Assembly: GCA_036562635.1 (NCBI GenBank)
Contig: DATCJU010000034.1
Coordinates: 1 to 48,054, forward strand
Direction of reading: 5' to 3'
From: DATCJU01 sp036562635
GTDB lineage: Bacteria; Actinomycetota; Actinomycetes; Mycobacteriales; Pseudonocardiaceae
Length of the DNA: 48,054 nucleotides
This document shows, piece by piece, positions 34,471 through 43,194 of the stretch. Each line of letters starts with the position of its first letter. Position 1 is the first letter of the stretch. Both the position numbers and the translations under genes were made by a program. Below the pieces are notes generated by a model, which searched no databases, had not been told where the DNA came from, and saw nothing but the letters and a program-made list of their open reading frames with translations.

Positions 34471-35532
34471 CTACCCGGCCGTGCCCGGAGGCGCCTCCGT
34501 CTCCCCGGCCGGAGCCCGGGTCGGGCCGACGACCTCCGCCATGAGCTCGTAGGAACGCAACCGGGCCTCGTGGTCGTGCACCATCGTGGTCACCATCAGC
34601 TCATCGGCCCGGGTCCGCTCCAGGAACTCGTCGAGCTGTCGGCGCACGGTGTCCGGGCTGCCGATGAAGCGGGTGGCGTTGCGGGCCTGGAGCACCTGGA
34701 GCTCCAGCGGGGTGTAGGGGTGGTTCTCCGCCTCCTGCGGGCTGGGCAGCAGACCGGGGCGGCCGGCCCGCAGCCGCAGGAACGACAGTCCCTCGGAGGA
34801 GGCCAGCCGGTGTGCCTCCTCGTCGGTGTCCGCGCACACCGCGGACACCGCGACCATGGCGTACGGCCGGTCCAGGTACTCCGACGGCCGGAAGGACGAC
34901 CGGTACAGCTGCAGCGCCGGCAGGGTGTTCTCCGCGCTGAAGTGGTGCGCGAAGGCGAACGGCAGGCCGAGCAGCCCGGCGAGCTGGGCGCTGTAGCCGC
35001 TGGAGCCCAGCAGCCACATCTCGGGGCGGTATCCGGCCCCCGGTACCGCGACGACCCCTGCGGCAGGTGCGTTCTCCTTCACGGGGGCGAAGTACCCGAC
35101 GAGCTCGGCGAGTTGCTGCGGGAAGTCGTCGGCGGAGAGCGGCCCGGTGGTCCGCCGCAACGCCCGCGCGGTGATCGGGTCGGTGCCGGGTGCCCGGCCG
35201 ATGCCCAGGTCGATCCGGCCCGGATACAGCGCCTCCAGGGTGCCGAACTGCTCGGCCACCACCAGCGGTGCGTGGTTGGGCAGCATCACCCCACCGGACC
35301 CGACCCGCATCGTCGAGGTGTTCGCGGCGATCTGACCGACCAGCACCGCCGGCGCCGAACTGGCCACACCGGGCATGTTGTGGTGCTCGGCCACCCAGTA
35401 ACGGGTGTAGCCCCACCGCTCGGCGTGCCGAGCGAGGTCCAGCGTGTTGCGCAGGGCCTGCGCCGGGGTCGAGCCGGTGACGACCGGGGCCAGGTCGAGC
35501 ACGGACAGCGGGACGTGACGAGGAATGCTCAC
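34471..35532 (-). CDS. LLM-class flavin-dependent oxidoreductase
   Basis: A 353-residue bacterial-luciferase-like monooxygenase-fold protein (F420 or FMN type). Landmarks: VPLSVLDLAPVVTGSTPAQA near the N terminus, HAERWGYTRYWVAEHHNMPG, and GGVMLPNHAPLVVAEQFGTL and LGIGRAPGTDP. This pattern fits the MsnO8-like LLM subgroup. The GTG at 35532 has only a weak upstream ribosome site. It lies downstream of dnaE on the same strand, separated by a terminator-like hairpin. Substrate unknown. Confidence 0.85.
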   Translation of the reverse strand: MSIPRHVPLSVLDLAPVVTGSTPAQALRNTLDLARHAERWGYTRYWVAEHHNMPGVASSAPAVLVGQIAANTSTMRVGSGGVMLPNHAPLVVAEQFGTLEALYPGRIDLGIGRAPGTDPITARALRRTTGPLSADDFPQQLAELVGYFAPVKENAPAAGVVAVPGAGYRPEMWLLGSSGYSAQLAGLLGLPFAFAHHFSAENTLPALQLYRSSFRPSEYLDRPYAMVAVSAVCADTDEEAHRLASSEGLSFLRLRAGRPGLLPSPQEAENHPYTPLELQVLQARNATRFIGSPDTVRRQLDEFLERTRADELMVTTMVHDHEARLRSYELMAEVVGPTRAPAGETEAPPGTAG

Positions 35533-35591
35533 ATCCGCGTCAACACCGCACCGTCGCCGTGCCTTCCGTCGTCCTCGTCACCCTCCCGGCG

Positions 35592-35638
35592 GTGCCGGTC
35601 CGACCCGACCGTGAGCTCGAGCCCGGCCGGACCGGCAC
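35592..35638 (-). terminator. Hairpin after dnaE
   Basis: Perfect 11-bp stem GTGCCGGTCCG (35592-35602) / CGGACCGGCAC (35628-35638), 25-base loop, between the dnaE stop (35659) and the LLM gene start. No U tract. Confidence 0.6.
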
Positions 35639-35658
35639 GTGGGCCACGGTCCTGCGGA

Positions 35659-38600
35659 TCAGCCCAGGCAGCCGGGGCCGAGCAGCGCCTTCAGGTCCCC
35701 CATCAGGGAGGGGGTGGGGGTCACCCGCAGTGAGTCGTCGACCTTGAGCAACGTGGTCCGGTTCCCGTTGATCAGGTTCAGGTGCACGTCCGTGGTTCCC
35801 GGGTGGGCGCGCAGCACCTCCTTGAGCCGGGTCACCAGCGGCGGGGTGCACTTGGTGACGTTGATGTTGAGCCGGACGGCCTGCTGGGAGCCGGCGTCGC
35901 TCAGATCGGGCACCACCAGGTCGTTGGCGATCAGCGAGATCCGGTCGTCCCGCTTGGCCACCCGTGCCCGCACCAGCACGATCGCGTCCTCGACGACATT
36001 GATGCCGTGCACCGAGAAGACCTTCGGGAAGAACAGCACCTCGATGCCACCGGCCAGGTCCTCCAGCTGACAGGCCGCCCAGGGCTCCCCGTTCTTGTTC
36101 AGGCGCCGGGTGACCGAGGCCAGGATGCCGCCCACCGTGACCTGGGCACCGTCGGCGATGTCCCCTTCGAGGATCTTGGCGATGGTGATGTCGGCCTGGG
36201 CCGCCAGGACGTGCTCGACCCCGTTGAGCGGGTGGTTGGAGACGTACAGGCCGAGCATCTCCCGTTCCAGGGCGAGCTGGTGCTTGGTGTCCCAGTGCTC
36301 GTCGGGGATCTTCACGTCGAAGACACCGGCCACGTCGCTCTCCCCGCCCCCGCCGAACAGGTCGAACTGGCCCATGGCCTCGGCCCGCTTGGTCTCCATG
36401 ACCGCGTCGATGGCCTCGGCGTGCACCAGGTGCAGCCCCTTGCGCGGGTGACCCAGCGAGTCGAAGGCCCCGGCCTTGATCAGGGACTCGACCACCTTCT
36501 TGTTGCACACCTGGGCGTCGACCTTGCGCAGGAAGTCCGAGAAGTCGGTGAACTTCCCCTTCTCGGTCCGGGCCTTGATGATGGCGTCCACGACGTTCGC
36601 GCCCACGTTGCGGATGGCGCCGAGACCGTAGCGGATGTCCGCCCCGACCGGGGCGAAGTCGCGCTCGGACTCGTTGACGTCCGGGGGCAGCACGGTGATG
36701 CCCATCTTGCGGCACTCGGCCAGGTACACCGCGGCCTTGTCCTTGTCGTCGCGCACGCTGGTGAGCAGTGCCGCCATGTACTCGGCCGGGTAGTTGGCCT
36801 TCAGGTAGGCGGTCCAGTACGAGACCAGGCCGTAGCCGGCGGTGTGGGCCTTGTTGAAGGCGTAGTCGGAGAACGGGACCAGGATGTCCCACAACGCCTT
36901 GATCGCCTCGTCGGAGTAGCCCCGGGCCCGCATGCCCTCGGAGAAGGGCACGAACTCCTTGTCCAGGATCTCCTTCTTCTTCTTACCCATGGCCCGACGC
37001 AGCAGGTCGGCCTGTCCGAGCGAGTACCCAGCGACCTTCTGCGCGATCGCCATGACCTGCTCCTGGTAGACGATCAGGCCGTAGGTGGTGTCGAGGATGT
37101 CCTTGAGCGGCTCCTCCAGTTCCGGGTGGATCGGCGTGATCTCCTGCTGGCCGTTCTTGCGCAGCGCGTAGTTGATGTGGGAGTTGGCGCCCATCGGGCC
37201 GGGCCGGTACAGCGCCAGCACCGCGGAGATGTCCTCGAAGTTGTCCGGGCGCATCAGGCGCAGCAGGTCCCGCATCGGGCCGCCGTCGAGCTGGAACACG
37301 CCCAGGGTGTCGCCCCGGGCCAGCAGCTCGTACGTCTTGGGGTCGTCCAGCCCGATCTTCCCCAGGTCGACGGGCTCCTTGCCGTTGAGCTCGATGTTGC
37401 GCAGCGCGTCGTCGATGACCGTGAGGTTGCGCAGGCCCAGGAAGTCCATCTTCAACAGGCCGAGCGACTCACAGGTCGGGTAGTCGAACTGCGTGATGAT
37501 CGCCCCGTCCTGGGGCCGCTTCCACACCGGGATGTGCTCCATCAACGGCTCCGCGGACATGATCACGCCGGCGGCGTGCACACCCACCTGGCGGATCAGG
37601 CCCTCCAGGCCGCGACCGGTGTCGATGATCTCCTTGACCTGCGGGTCGGACTCGTACAGCGCCCGTACCTCGGCAGCCTCGGCGTAACGCTTGTGTTCGG
37701 GGTCGAAGATGCCGGACAGCGGGATGTCCTTGCCCATCACCGCCGGCGGCATGGCCTTGGAGATCCGGTCGGCCACCGAGTACCCGGGCTGGCCGTAGAG
37801 CACCCGGGCCGCGTCCTTGATCGCCGCCTTGGCCTTGATGGTGCCGAACGTGGCGATCTGCGCGACCTTGTCCTCCCCCCACTTCTCGGTGACGTAGCGG
37901 ATCACGTCACCGCGCCGGCGCTCGTCGAAGTCGATGTCGATGTCCGGCATGGACACCCGGTCCGGGTTGAGGAACCGCTCGAAGATCAGACCGTGCGGCA
38001 GGGGGTCCAGGTCGGTGATGCCCAGGGCGTAGGCCACCAGGCAGCCCGCGGCCGAACCACGACCCGGACCCACCCGGATGCCGTTGTTCTTGGCCCAGTT
38101 GATGAAGTCGGCCACGACGAGGAAGTACGAGGGGAAGCCCATCTGGATGATGACGCCCATCTCGTACTCGACCTGCTTGCGGTGCTCCTCGTCCACCCCG
38201 TTCGGGAAGCGGCGCTTCATGCCCTCCCACACCTGGGCGCGGAAGTACTCCTCCTCGGTCTGCCCCTCCGGGATGGGGAACCGGGGCATGAGGTTGCGGT
38301 GCTCGAACATCCCGGTGGGGTCGACGCGCTCCGCGATCAGCAGGGTGTTGTCGCACCCCTGCTGCCAGGGCTCGGAGGAGTCGATCGCCCGCATCTCCTC
38401 GGGCGACTTCAGGTAGTAGCCCTCACCGTCGAACTTGAACCGGTTGGGGTCGTGCAGCGTCTTGCCCGTCTGCACGCACAGCAGCACGTCGTGCGCGTCG
38501 CGTTCCGTGGCGTAGGTGTAGTGGGAGTCGTTGGTGACGACAAAGGGCAGGTCGAGCTTGCGGGCGATGTCCACCAGCCCGTCACGGACCCGACGCTCGA

Positions 38601-39192
38601 TCTCGATGCCGTGGTCCATCAGCTCGACGAACAGGTTGCCCTTGCCGTAGATGTCCCGCCAGGCGGCGGCCGCCTCGAGCGCCTCCTTCTCCTGCCCCAG
38701 ACGCAGCCGGGTCTGTACCTCTCCCGACGGGCAGCCGGTGGTGGCCATCAGCCCCTCGGAGTGCTGGGCGATCAGTTCCCGGTCCATCCGGGGCCACTTG
38801 CCGAGCTGGCCCTCGATCGAGGCCAGGCTGGCCAGCTTCATGAGGTTGTGCAGGCCCTGTTTGTTCCGGGCCCAGATGGTCATGTGGGTGTAGGCGCCGT
38901 TACCGGAGACGTCGTCCGCCTTCTGACTGGGGTCGCCCCAGTGGACGCGCTCCTTGACGAACCGGGACCCGGGTGCGACGTAGGCCTCGATACCGAGGAT
39001 CGGCTTGACCCCGGCGTCCTTGGCGTGCTTCCAGAAGTCGTAGGCGCCGTGCATGTGGCCGTGGTCGGTGACGGCCACCGCGGGCATACCGAGTCGGGTG
39101 ACCTCCCCGAACATGTCCTTGAGCTTCGCAGCCCCGTCGAGCATCGAGTACTCGGTGTGCACGTGCAGGTGAACGAAACTGCGAGTGGACAC
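35659..39192 (-). CDS. dnaE: DNA polymerase III alpha subunit
   Basis: A 1177-residue replicative polymerase subunit. Order of domains: PHP domain from residue 5 (FVHLHVHTEYSMLDGAAKL); palm with catalytic MPDIDIDFDERRRGDVI (about 415-431); fingers with GLIRQVGVHAAGVIMS and KMDFLGLRNLTVIDDA; OB domain near 1000 (VTVGGILASVTRRLNKNGEP). Length matches actinobacterial DnaE1. The GTG at 39192 has AAAGGTGATCC upstream. It copies the chromosome with the beta clamp and, in actinobacteria, uses its PHP domain for proofreading. Ordinary, intact housekeeping gene. Confidence 0.97.
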   Translation of the reverse strand: MSTRSFVHLHVHTEYSMLDGAAKLKDMFGEVTRLGMPAVAVTDHGHMHGAYDFWKHAKDAGVKPILGIEAYVAPGSRFVKERVHWGDPSQKADDVSGNGAYTHMTIWARNKQGLHNLMKLASLASIEGQLGKWPRMDRELIAQHSEGLMATTGCPSGEVQTRLRLGQEKEALEAAAAWRDIYGKGNLFVELMDHGIEIERRVRDGLVDIARKLDLPFVVTNDSHYTYATERDAHDVLLCVQTGKTLHDPNRFKFDGEGYYLKSPEEMRAIDSSEPWQQGCDNTLLIAERVDPTGMFEHRNLMPRFPIPEGQTEEEYFRAQVWEGMKRRFPNGVDEEHRKQVEYEMGVIIQMGFPSYFLVVADFINWAKNNGIRVGPGRGSAAGCLVAYALGITDLDPLPHGLIFERFLNPDRVSMPDIDIDFDERRRGDVIRYVTEKWGEDKVAQIATFGTIKAKAAIKDAARVLYGQPGYSVADRISKAMPPAVMGKDIPLSGIFDPEHKRYAEAAEVRALYESDPQVKEIIDTGRGLEGLIRQVGVHAAGVIMSAEPLMEHIPVWKRPQDGAIITQFDYPTCESLGLLKMDFLGLRNLTVIDDALRNIELNGKEPVDLGKIGLDDPKTYELLARGDTLGVFQLDGGPMRDLLRLMRPDNFEDISAVLALYRPGPMGANSHINYALRKNGQQEITPIHPELEEPLKDILDTTYGLIVYQEQVMAIAQKVAGYSLGQADLLRRAMGKKKKEILDKEFVPFSEGMRARGYSDEAIKALWDILVPFSDYAFNKAHTAGYGLVSYWTAYLKANYPAEYMAALLTSVRDDKDKAAVYLAECRKMGITVLPPDVNESERDFAPVGADIRYGLGAIRNVGANVVDAIIKARTEKGKFTDFSDFLRKVDAQVCNKKVVESLIKAGAFDSLGHPRKGLHLVHAEAIDAVMETKRAEAMGQFDLFGGGGESDVAGVFDVKIPDEHWDTKHQLALEREMLGLYVSNHPLNGVEHVLAAQADITIAKILEGDIADGAQVTVGGILASVTRRLNKNGEPWAACQLEDLAGGIEVLFFPKVFSVHGINVVEDAIVLVRARVAKRDDRISLIANDLVVPDLSDAGSQQAVRLNINVTKCTPPLVTRLKEVLRAHPGTTDVHLNLINGNRTTLLKVDDSLRVTPTPSLMGDLKALLGPGCLG

Positions 39193-39592
39193 GGATCACC
39201 TTTCCCAGTGCTGCGGTTGGTGCGCCTGTCCGGCCGAGAGCGACCGGCCGAGTCAGCCTAAGGGGCGTACGCAGCGCAGTCAGGGAGACTCGCGGATGCG
39301 TCCATGATCGGTACAGACAGCCTCGAACCGTCACCTGTGGGGAGCATTCTCCTTGTCACGGAACGAGATCCGCCCCGGTGCCCTTGAGCGGTGATCGCCG
39401 ATGTGCCGGCGTCCGGACCGGGTGGGACCACCACCACCGTCCATCACGGACGGTGCAGGGCGGTGGCCGGGGGAGCCGTGTGGAGAGCCGGGGAGCACCC
39501 CGCGAGCAACACCACATGGGTAAGTTAGCCTTACCTTAGTAGAGTGAGCGCGGAGAAGCTCCGCCCCGAATATTGATCACACGGAGGACCAG
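39193..39592. other. Intergenic region between dnaE and an iron-box gene
   Basis: About 400 bp holding divergent promoters. It contains a small hairpin (CACCGTCC/GGACGGTG, 39435-39455) of unknown role and the iron box at 39520-39538. No gene seen. Confidence 0.5.
39520..39538 (+). promoter_or_regulatory. Iron box (IdeR/DmdR-type operator)
   Basis: GTAAGTTAGCCTTACCTTA matches the actinobacterial iron box TTAGGTTAGGCTAACCTAA at 14 of 19 positions. It is 55 bp upstream of the GTG at 39593. The consensus is an inverted repeat bound by iron-loaded IdeR/DmdR, which represses transcription. A strong indication of iron regulation of the next gene. Confidence 0.65.
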
Positions 39593-39856
39593 GTGACCGT
39601 GGGCTCGTTCGACGATCTCTACTACGACGTACCGGACCTACGGGAGGCCGTTGCCCGATTCGGCCTCGTCGGCGCGCTCGAACGGATCGACAGCCAGGCC
39701 ATCCACCCCGAGCTGCGCGTCCTGCGGGCGTGCTGGCGGGATGCACGCACCCAGCACCAGTACGGTGGCGCACCACGACTGACCAGCCTGGAGATCCACC
39801 TGGCCCACGCCACCCCGGTGCGCCGGCAGGAGTCCCCGCAGACGGTGGGCAGCTGA
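39593..39856 (+). CDS. Iron-box-controlled small hypothetical protein
   Basis: An 87-residue soluble protein starting at GTG 39593 (MTVGSFDDLYYDVPDLREAV) with GGAGG five bases upstream. It has no signal peptide, membrane segment or Cys pair. The acidic/aromatic start and a helical middle (ARFGLVGALERIDSQ) suggest a compact fold; a His-rich C-terminal half (TQHQYGG, EIHLAHAT). I do not recognise a family. The iron box directly upstream implies induction in iron starvation. It stands alone between dnaE (divergent) and lsr2 (convergent). Confidence 0.7.
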   Translation: MTVGSFDDLYYDVPDLREAVARFGLVGALERIDSQAIHPELRVLRACWRDARTQHQYGGAPRLTSLEIHLAHATPVRRQESPQTVGS

Positions 39857-40139
39857 CCGCCTCCGGCGCCGAAGCAGGCCCGACCCCGGCGGACCCGACC
39901 GGGACCACCCAACACCGTGCGGCCTGCCAGGAGGAGCGCGTCTCGACCGGGACAACCGGACGAACGACTTCCTTCACATGTCACGCATACGCGTTCCGCA
40001 GCGACGAGGCCGAACCGGCATCCGGCAATAGACCGACGACGAGACTCCGTTACGAAATCGAACGGTCACGTATAGCCACCCGGCGAAACCGCCCTTCCAC
40101 CACCTTCGGCTTCGCCCACCCGAGGGATCTCAAAGCAGC
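39857..40139. other. Intergenic region before the lsr2 terminator
   Basis: About 280 bp, lower in GC near its right end (about 40110-40150). No gene or repeat that I can support. Confidence 0.4.
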
Positions 40140-40183
40140 GAATAAAGAGTGCCGGACCGCGCTCCCCCCTCGCGACCCGGCAC
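40140..40183 (-). terminator. Intrinsic terminator of lsr2
   Basis: Minus strand: GTGCCGG (40183-40177) pairs with CCGGCAC (40155-40149), with an inner CGCG/CGCG extension, followed by TCTTTATT (40148-40141). This classical stem plus U-rich tail is 25 bp after the lsr2 stop. Confidence 0.75.
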
Positions 40184-40207
40184 ACTGACGCATCCCACCA
40201 GTTCGGT

Positions 40208-40558
40208 TCAGTTCTCGCGGTGGTAGGCCTCAATGACGTCCGTCGGGATACGGCCCCGGTCCGAGACCTTCATGCCCCGCTTGCGCGCCCACTCCCGGAT
40301 GGCCTGGTTCTGCTCGCGGTCCACCGCGGCCGAACGCGCCGGCCGCCCGGAAGCGGCAGCACGACCGGCGGCACGCTTACGACCACCCGTCCGACGAGCA
40401 CGGGCGACGAACTCGGCCAGCGCTTCCCGCAGCTTGGCTGCGTTCGTAGCGGACAGGTCGATCTGGTACTGGACCCCGTCCAGGCCGAATTCAACCGTTT
40501 CCTCGGCCTTCGACCCGTCCAGGTCATCAACCAGCTCAACCACAACCCTCTGCGCCAC
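40208..40558 (-). CDS. lsr2: Nucleoid-associated protein Lsr2
   Basis: A 116-residue H-NS-like protein. VVVELVDDLDGSKAEETVEF is the N-terminal dimerisation start and the central YQIDLSATNAAKLREALAEF is typical; the C-terminal DNA-binding part has IREWARKRGMKVSDRGRIPT, with the RGR AT-hook-like minor-groove motif and DVIEAYHREN end. Lsr2 silences AT-rich and acquired DNA. GTG 40558 gives the family length (about 112) with GAAAGG upstream. A stronger ribosome site further upstream precedes an in-frame TTG at 40615, which would add 19 residues. Located between an iron-box gene and an LCP gene. Confidence 0.93.
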   Translation of the reverse strand: MAQRVVVELVDDLDGSKAEETVEFGLDGVQYQIDLSATNAAKLREALAEFVARARRTGGRKRAAGRAAASGRPARSAAVDREQNQAIREWARKRGMKVSDRGRIPTDVIEAYHREN

Positions 40559-41181
40559 CAGCGGCACCCTTTCGACGAACCGAACAGCCGATCCCCACGA
40601 CCATTTCGCCTTCAAAGGATAAACCTCCCACCACTTGAAAGGCAATTCACACCACCCCGCGACCCCCTGGCGCAGCCGGTTCGCGCTTGAGCCCCAAGAC
40701 CTGCCCGTTCTCCCGGCTTCCACACGATTTCCGCTGGTCAGGACGCACAGTCACAGCGAAATGCCGGAAATGGGCTCCCGCCACGAGGAGTGCCGCCCGC
40801 GTCACGACCGCACGACGACCGCCGGACGACAGAGGCACACCGACACCGCCGCGAACAGTCGTGGATCGACCGACGGAATGCGCACCACGCCAGGGGTGAC
40901 AACCCCACGACCAGCCCGAACACCCGGTCCCGCCCCGGCCCCGGTGTCTCCCCCACCCGGGCCGCGGCGCCGCCCGCCACCCCTCGCGGAGCTCCCGGAC
41001 GCCCGGGCTCCCCCCGCCACTCCCCCGTGTGCTCCCGCGGAGACCCGCCCTCGCCCCCGTGGGGACGCATCCCGCCGACCCGCGCGACGGATTGTCACAT
41101 CGACATCGAATATCTAACTTCGGGCAATTGAGTGGCTACGCATCCGAAGGCGTGAGTCCCCTGCCGAGAACGAGGCACGCG
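40559..41181. other. Long intergenic region upstream of lsr2
   Basis: About 620 bp with no supported gene. It holds the leader of lsr2 (40559-40640) and a plus-strand promoter (41092-41120). Confidence 0.5.
41092..41120 (+). promoter_or_regulatory. Sigma-70-like promoter
   Basis: TTGTCA (41092-41097), 17-bp spacer, TAACTT (41115-41120) in a locally AT-rich stretch. It points towards the small ORF at 41182 and LCP gene at 41519. Confidence 0.45.
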
Positions 41182-41400
41182 ATGTTACGTCGACCGACAA
41201 CAATCGCCGCGACGATCATCGCCCTGCTGATCCCCGCCACCCTGCGACGACCGACTCCGTCCCGGGTGGACGCGGCCCTGAACCCGCCCGATACGGGCCT
41301 GCCCGACGCCACGGCCTTCATCGCCGGCATTCCCGACCGGGCCCGTTTCCACCCGGACGCCGAGGGCCACCCGGCAGGGTGGAATTGCCCCGTCGGCTGG
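41182..41400 (+). pseudogene. Possible truncated or frameshifted secreted-protein gene
   Basis: Starting with ATG at 41182 (GAGG six bases upstream), the frame reads MLRRPTTIAATIIALLIPAT, like a signal peptide, with coding-type third-position GC for about 70 codons and then loses it near 41400, where coding-like periodicity appears to shift frame. The second codon is the rare TTA (bldA-type in Streptomyces). The frame continues to 42030 overlapping the LCP gene, so a full gene is unlikely. A remnant or a frameshift; low confidence. Confidence 0.25.
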
Positions 41401-41518
41401 TGGCGATGTTCCGGTCGTCGGCCTGTCCTGCTGCGTGGATCGTGCGGTGCCCACACAATGCGCCTGACTCGGGGGCGTGCGCCTCCACCCGCTCACCGCC
41501 CGGGGAGGAGCTACCGCA

Positions 41519-43108
41519 GTGCACCAGGCGCCTGGCGACCCTCCCGACTGGCCGCTCGGCCCGGAGGAGGTCCCGTACCGCCGCGGATCACGACCGACAC
41601 GAACCGAGCCGGGGCAGCGACCCCGACCCACCCTGCGGCGGGCGCTGCTGCTGAGCGCCGCGTCCACCCTGATCCCCGGCTCCGGGCACCTGGCGCTGCG
41701 CCGCCCCGCCGGGGCGTTCCTCGTCGGGGCGTTCGTGTTCACCCTGTTGGCGGGTGGGGTGTTCGTGACGACCTCCTCCCGCGAGGAACTGTTGCGGCTG
41801 GCGCTGTCACCGCCCCTGCTGTTGCTGGTCTCGATCGGGTCGGTCGTCGCGGGCACGGTCTGGATACTGGTCGTCCTGCGCACCTTCGCGCTGAGCCGCC
41901 CACCCCACCGCCTCGGCGTCGGGCAACGCCTCGCCGCGCTGAGCGTGCTTCTGACGCTGTGCCTGACCATCGCGGTGCCGTTCGGATTCGTCGCGATCAC
42001 CGCACAGCAACAGCGGGCCCTGCTCGGTGAGCTCTTCGACAGGTCCAACCGGCTCAACGCCGCCCTGGGCCCCCGGGTCAACCTGTTCCTCGTCGGCAGC
42101 GACGCCGGCCCCGACCGGAAAGGGGTGCGGACGGACACCATGATGGTGGCCAGCATCGACACCCGATCCGGCAGCACGGTCCTGTTCGGGCTGCCACGCA
42201 ATCTCGCCCGCACCCCGTTCCCCCCGGGCTCGATCATGGCCCGGCGTTTCCCCAACGGTTTCCACGACCCCGACGACCCCTTGTCCGGCGAGTACCTGCT
42301 GAACGCGGTCTACGGCTACGGCACCCGCCATCCGGAGGTGGCTCCCCGGTGGCACAGCGACGACCCGGGGATGAACCTGCTGGCCACGTCGGTGTCGTAC
42401 ATGCTGGGCATCGACCTGCACTACTACGTCCAGATCGACATGCAGGGTTTCGCCTCGCTCATCGACGCACTCGGCGGTGTGGTGGTGGATGTCGGTCCCG
42501 AGCCCATACCCATCGGCGGTATCGGGCCACACGGCGAGGACCTCAAACCCCTCGGGTACATCCCGCCCGGGCGGCAGCACCTGGACGGTGAGCACGCCCT
42601 GTGGTTCGCCCGGTCCCGCAAGGGTTCCGACGACTACGCGCGCATGCAGCGGCAGCGGTGCCTGATCGTCCGGGTCCTGGAACAGAAGAGCCCGTTCGAC
42701 GTCCTGCGCAACTTCCAGAAGGTCGCCGCGGTGATGCGGGACAACATCGCCACCAACATCCCCCAGGACCTGCTGCCGATGCTCGCCGAGCTCGCCGCAC
42801 GCATCAGTCCGCAGACGGTCCGGACCATCTCCTTCGACCCGGGACTGCCCATGCCGAACGGCGGTCACTTCAATCCCGGAAAACCGGACTTCCGGTACAT
42901 GCGGAAGGTCGTGCGCGAGGCCATCGGCAGCACGAGCCCTCCCGCCACCCCCGAGAGGTCCTCGACCACGGTCAGGACGGACGAACCGATCGTCACACGG
43001 GACACGACCTCGGCCGCACGCTCCCGAGGCAGCTCATCCGTCACCAACACGCCGAACCCGACCCCCCGGGCCCGAGCGGCGGCCTCACCCGAGCCGGTGC
43101 ACTGCTGA
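41519..43108 (+). CDS. LytR-CpsA-Psr (LCP) family cell-wall glycopolymer ligase
   Basis: A 529-residue protein. Unusually it has about four hydrophobic segments before the LCP domain: LLSAASTLIPGSGHLAL, AGAFLVGAFVFTLLAGGVFV, PPLLLLVSIGSVVAGTVWIL and LAALSVLLTLCLTIAVPFGF. The LCP domain (from about residue 190) carries TDTMMVASID, TVLFGLPRNLAR, LLNAVYGYG and the Arg patches ARSRKGSDDYARMQRQR. LCP enzymes attach teichoic-type polymers or arabinogalactan to peptidoglycan. GTG 41519 has GGAGG ten bases upstream. A Thr/Ser/Pro-rich tail follows. Confidence 0.88.
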   Translation: MHQAPGDPPDWPLGPEEVPYRRGSRPTRTEPGQRPRPTLRRALLLSAASTLIPGSGHLALRRPAGAFLVGAFVFTLLAGGVFVTTSSREELLRLALSPPLLLLVSIGSVVAGTVWILVVLRTFALSRPPHRLGVGQRLAALSVLLTLCLTIAVPFGFVAITAQQQRALLGELFDRSNRLNAALGPRVNLFLVGSDAGPDRKGVRTDTMMVASIDTRSGSTVLFGLPRNLARTPFPPGSIMARRFPNGFHDPDDPLSGEYLLNAVYGYGTRHPEVAPRWHSDDPGMNLLATSVSYMLGIDLHYYVQIDMQGFASLIDALGGVVVDVGPEPIPIGGIGPHGEDLKPLGYIPPGRQHLDGEHALWFARSRKGSDDYARMQRQRCLIVRVLEQKSPFDVLRNFQKVAAVMRDNIATNIPQDLLPMLAELAARISPQTVRTISFDPGLPMPNGGHFNPGKPDFRYMRKVVREAIGSTSPPATPERSSTTVRTDEPIVTRDTTSAARSRGSSSVTNTPNPTPRARAAASPEPVHC

Positions 43109-43124
43109 CCCCGGAACGAACGAC

Positions 43125-43174
43125 GTCCGCCCGGTCGCTCCGCAGCGAAACCGTTGCGGAGCGACCGGGCGGAC
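43125..43174. terminator. Bidirectional terminator between LCP gene and ABC operon
   Basis: Perfect 20-bp stem (GTCCGCCCGGTCGCTCCGCA, 43125-43144, and its complement 43155-43174) with a 10-base loop between two convergent genes. One of the longest perfect stems in the window. Confidence 0.85.
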
Positions 43175-43194
43175 GGCCCGAGAAGGACGAGAAG

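Noticed and set aside
35782..39261. Very long open frame on the plus strand opposite dnaE.
   Set aside because: Antisense shadow of a high-GC gene: no family motifs and DnaE on the minus strand is unequivocal.
39435..39455. Hairpin CACCGTCC/GGACGGTG upstream of the iron-box gene, considered as a small RNA terminator.
   Set aside because: No promoter or U tract nearby; a GC-rich chance hairpin is as likely.
40738..41131. Overlapping open frames in the gap upstream of lsr2.
   Set aside because: Arg/Pro/Gly-rich translations with no ribosome site in both directions; treated as non-coding.
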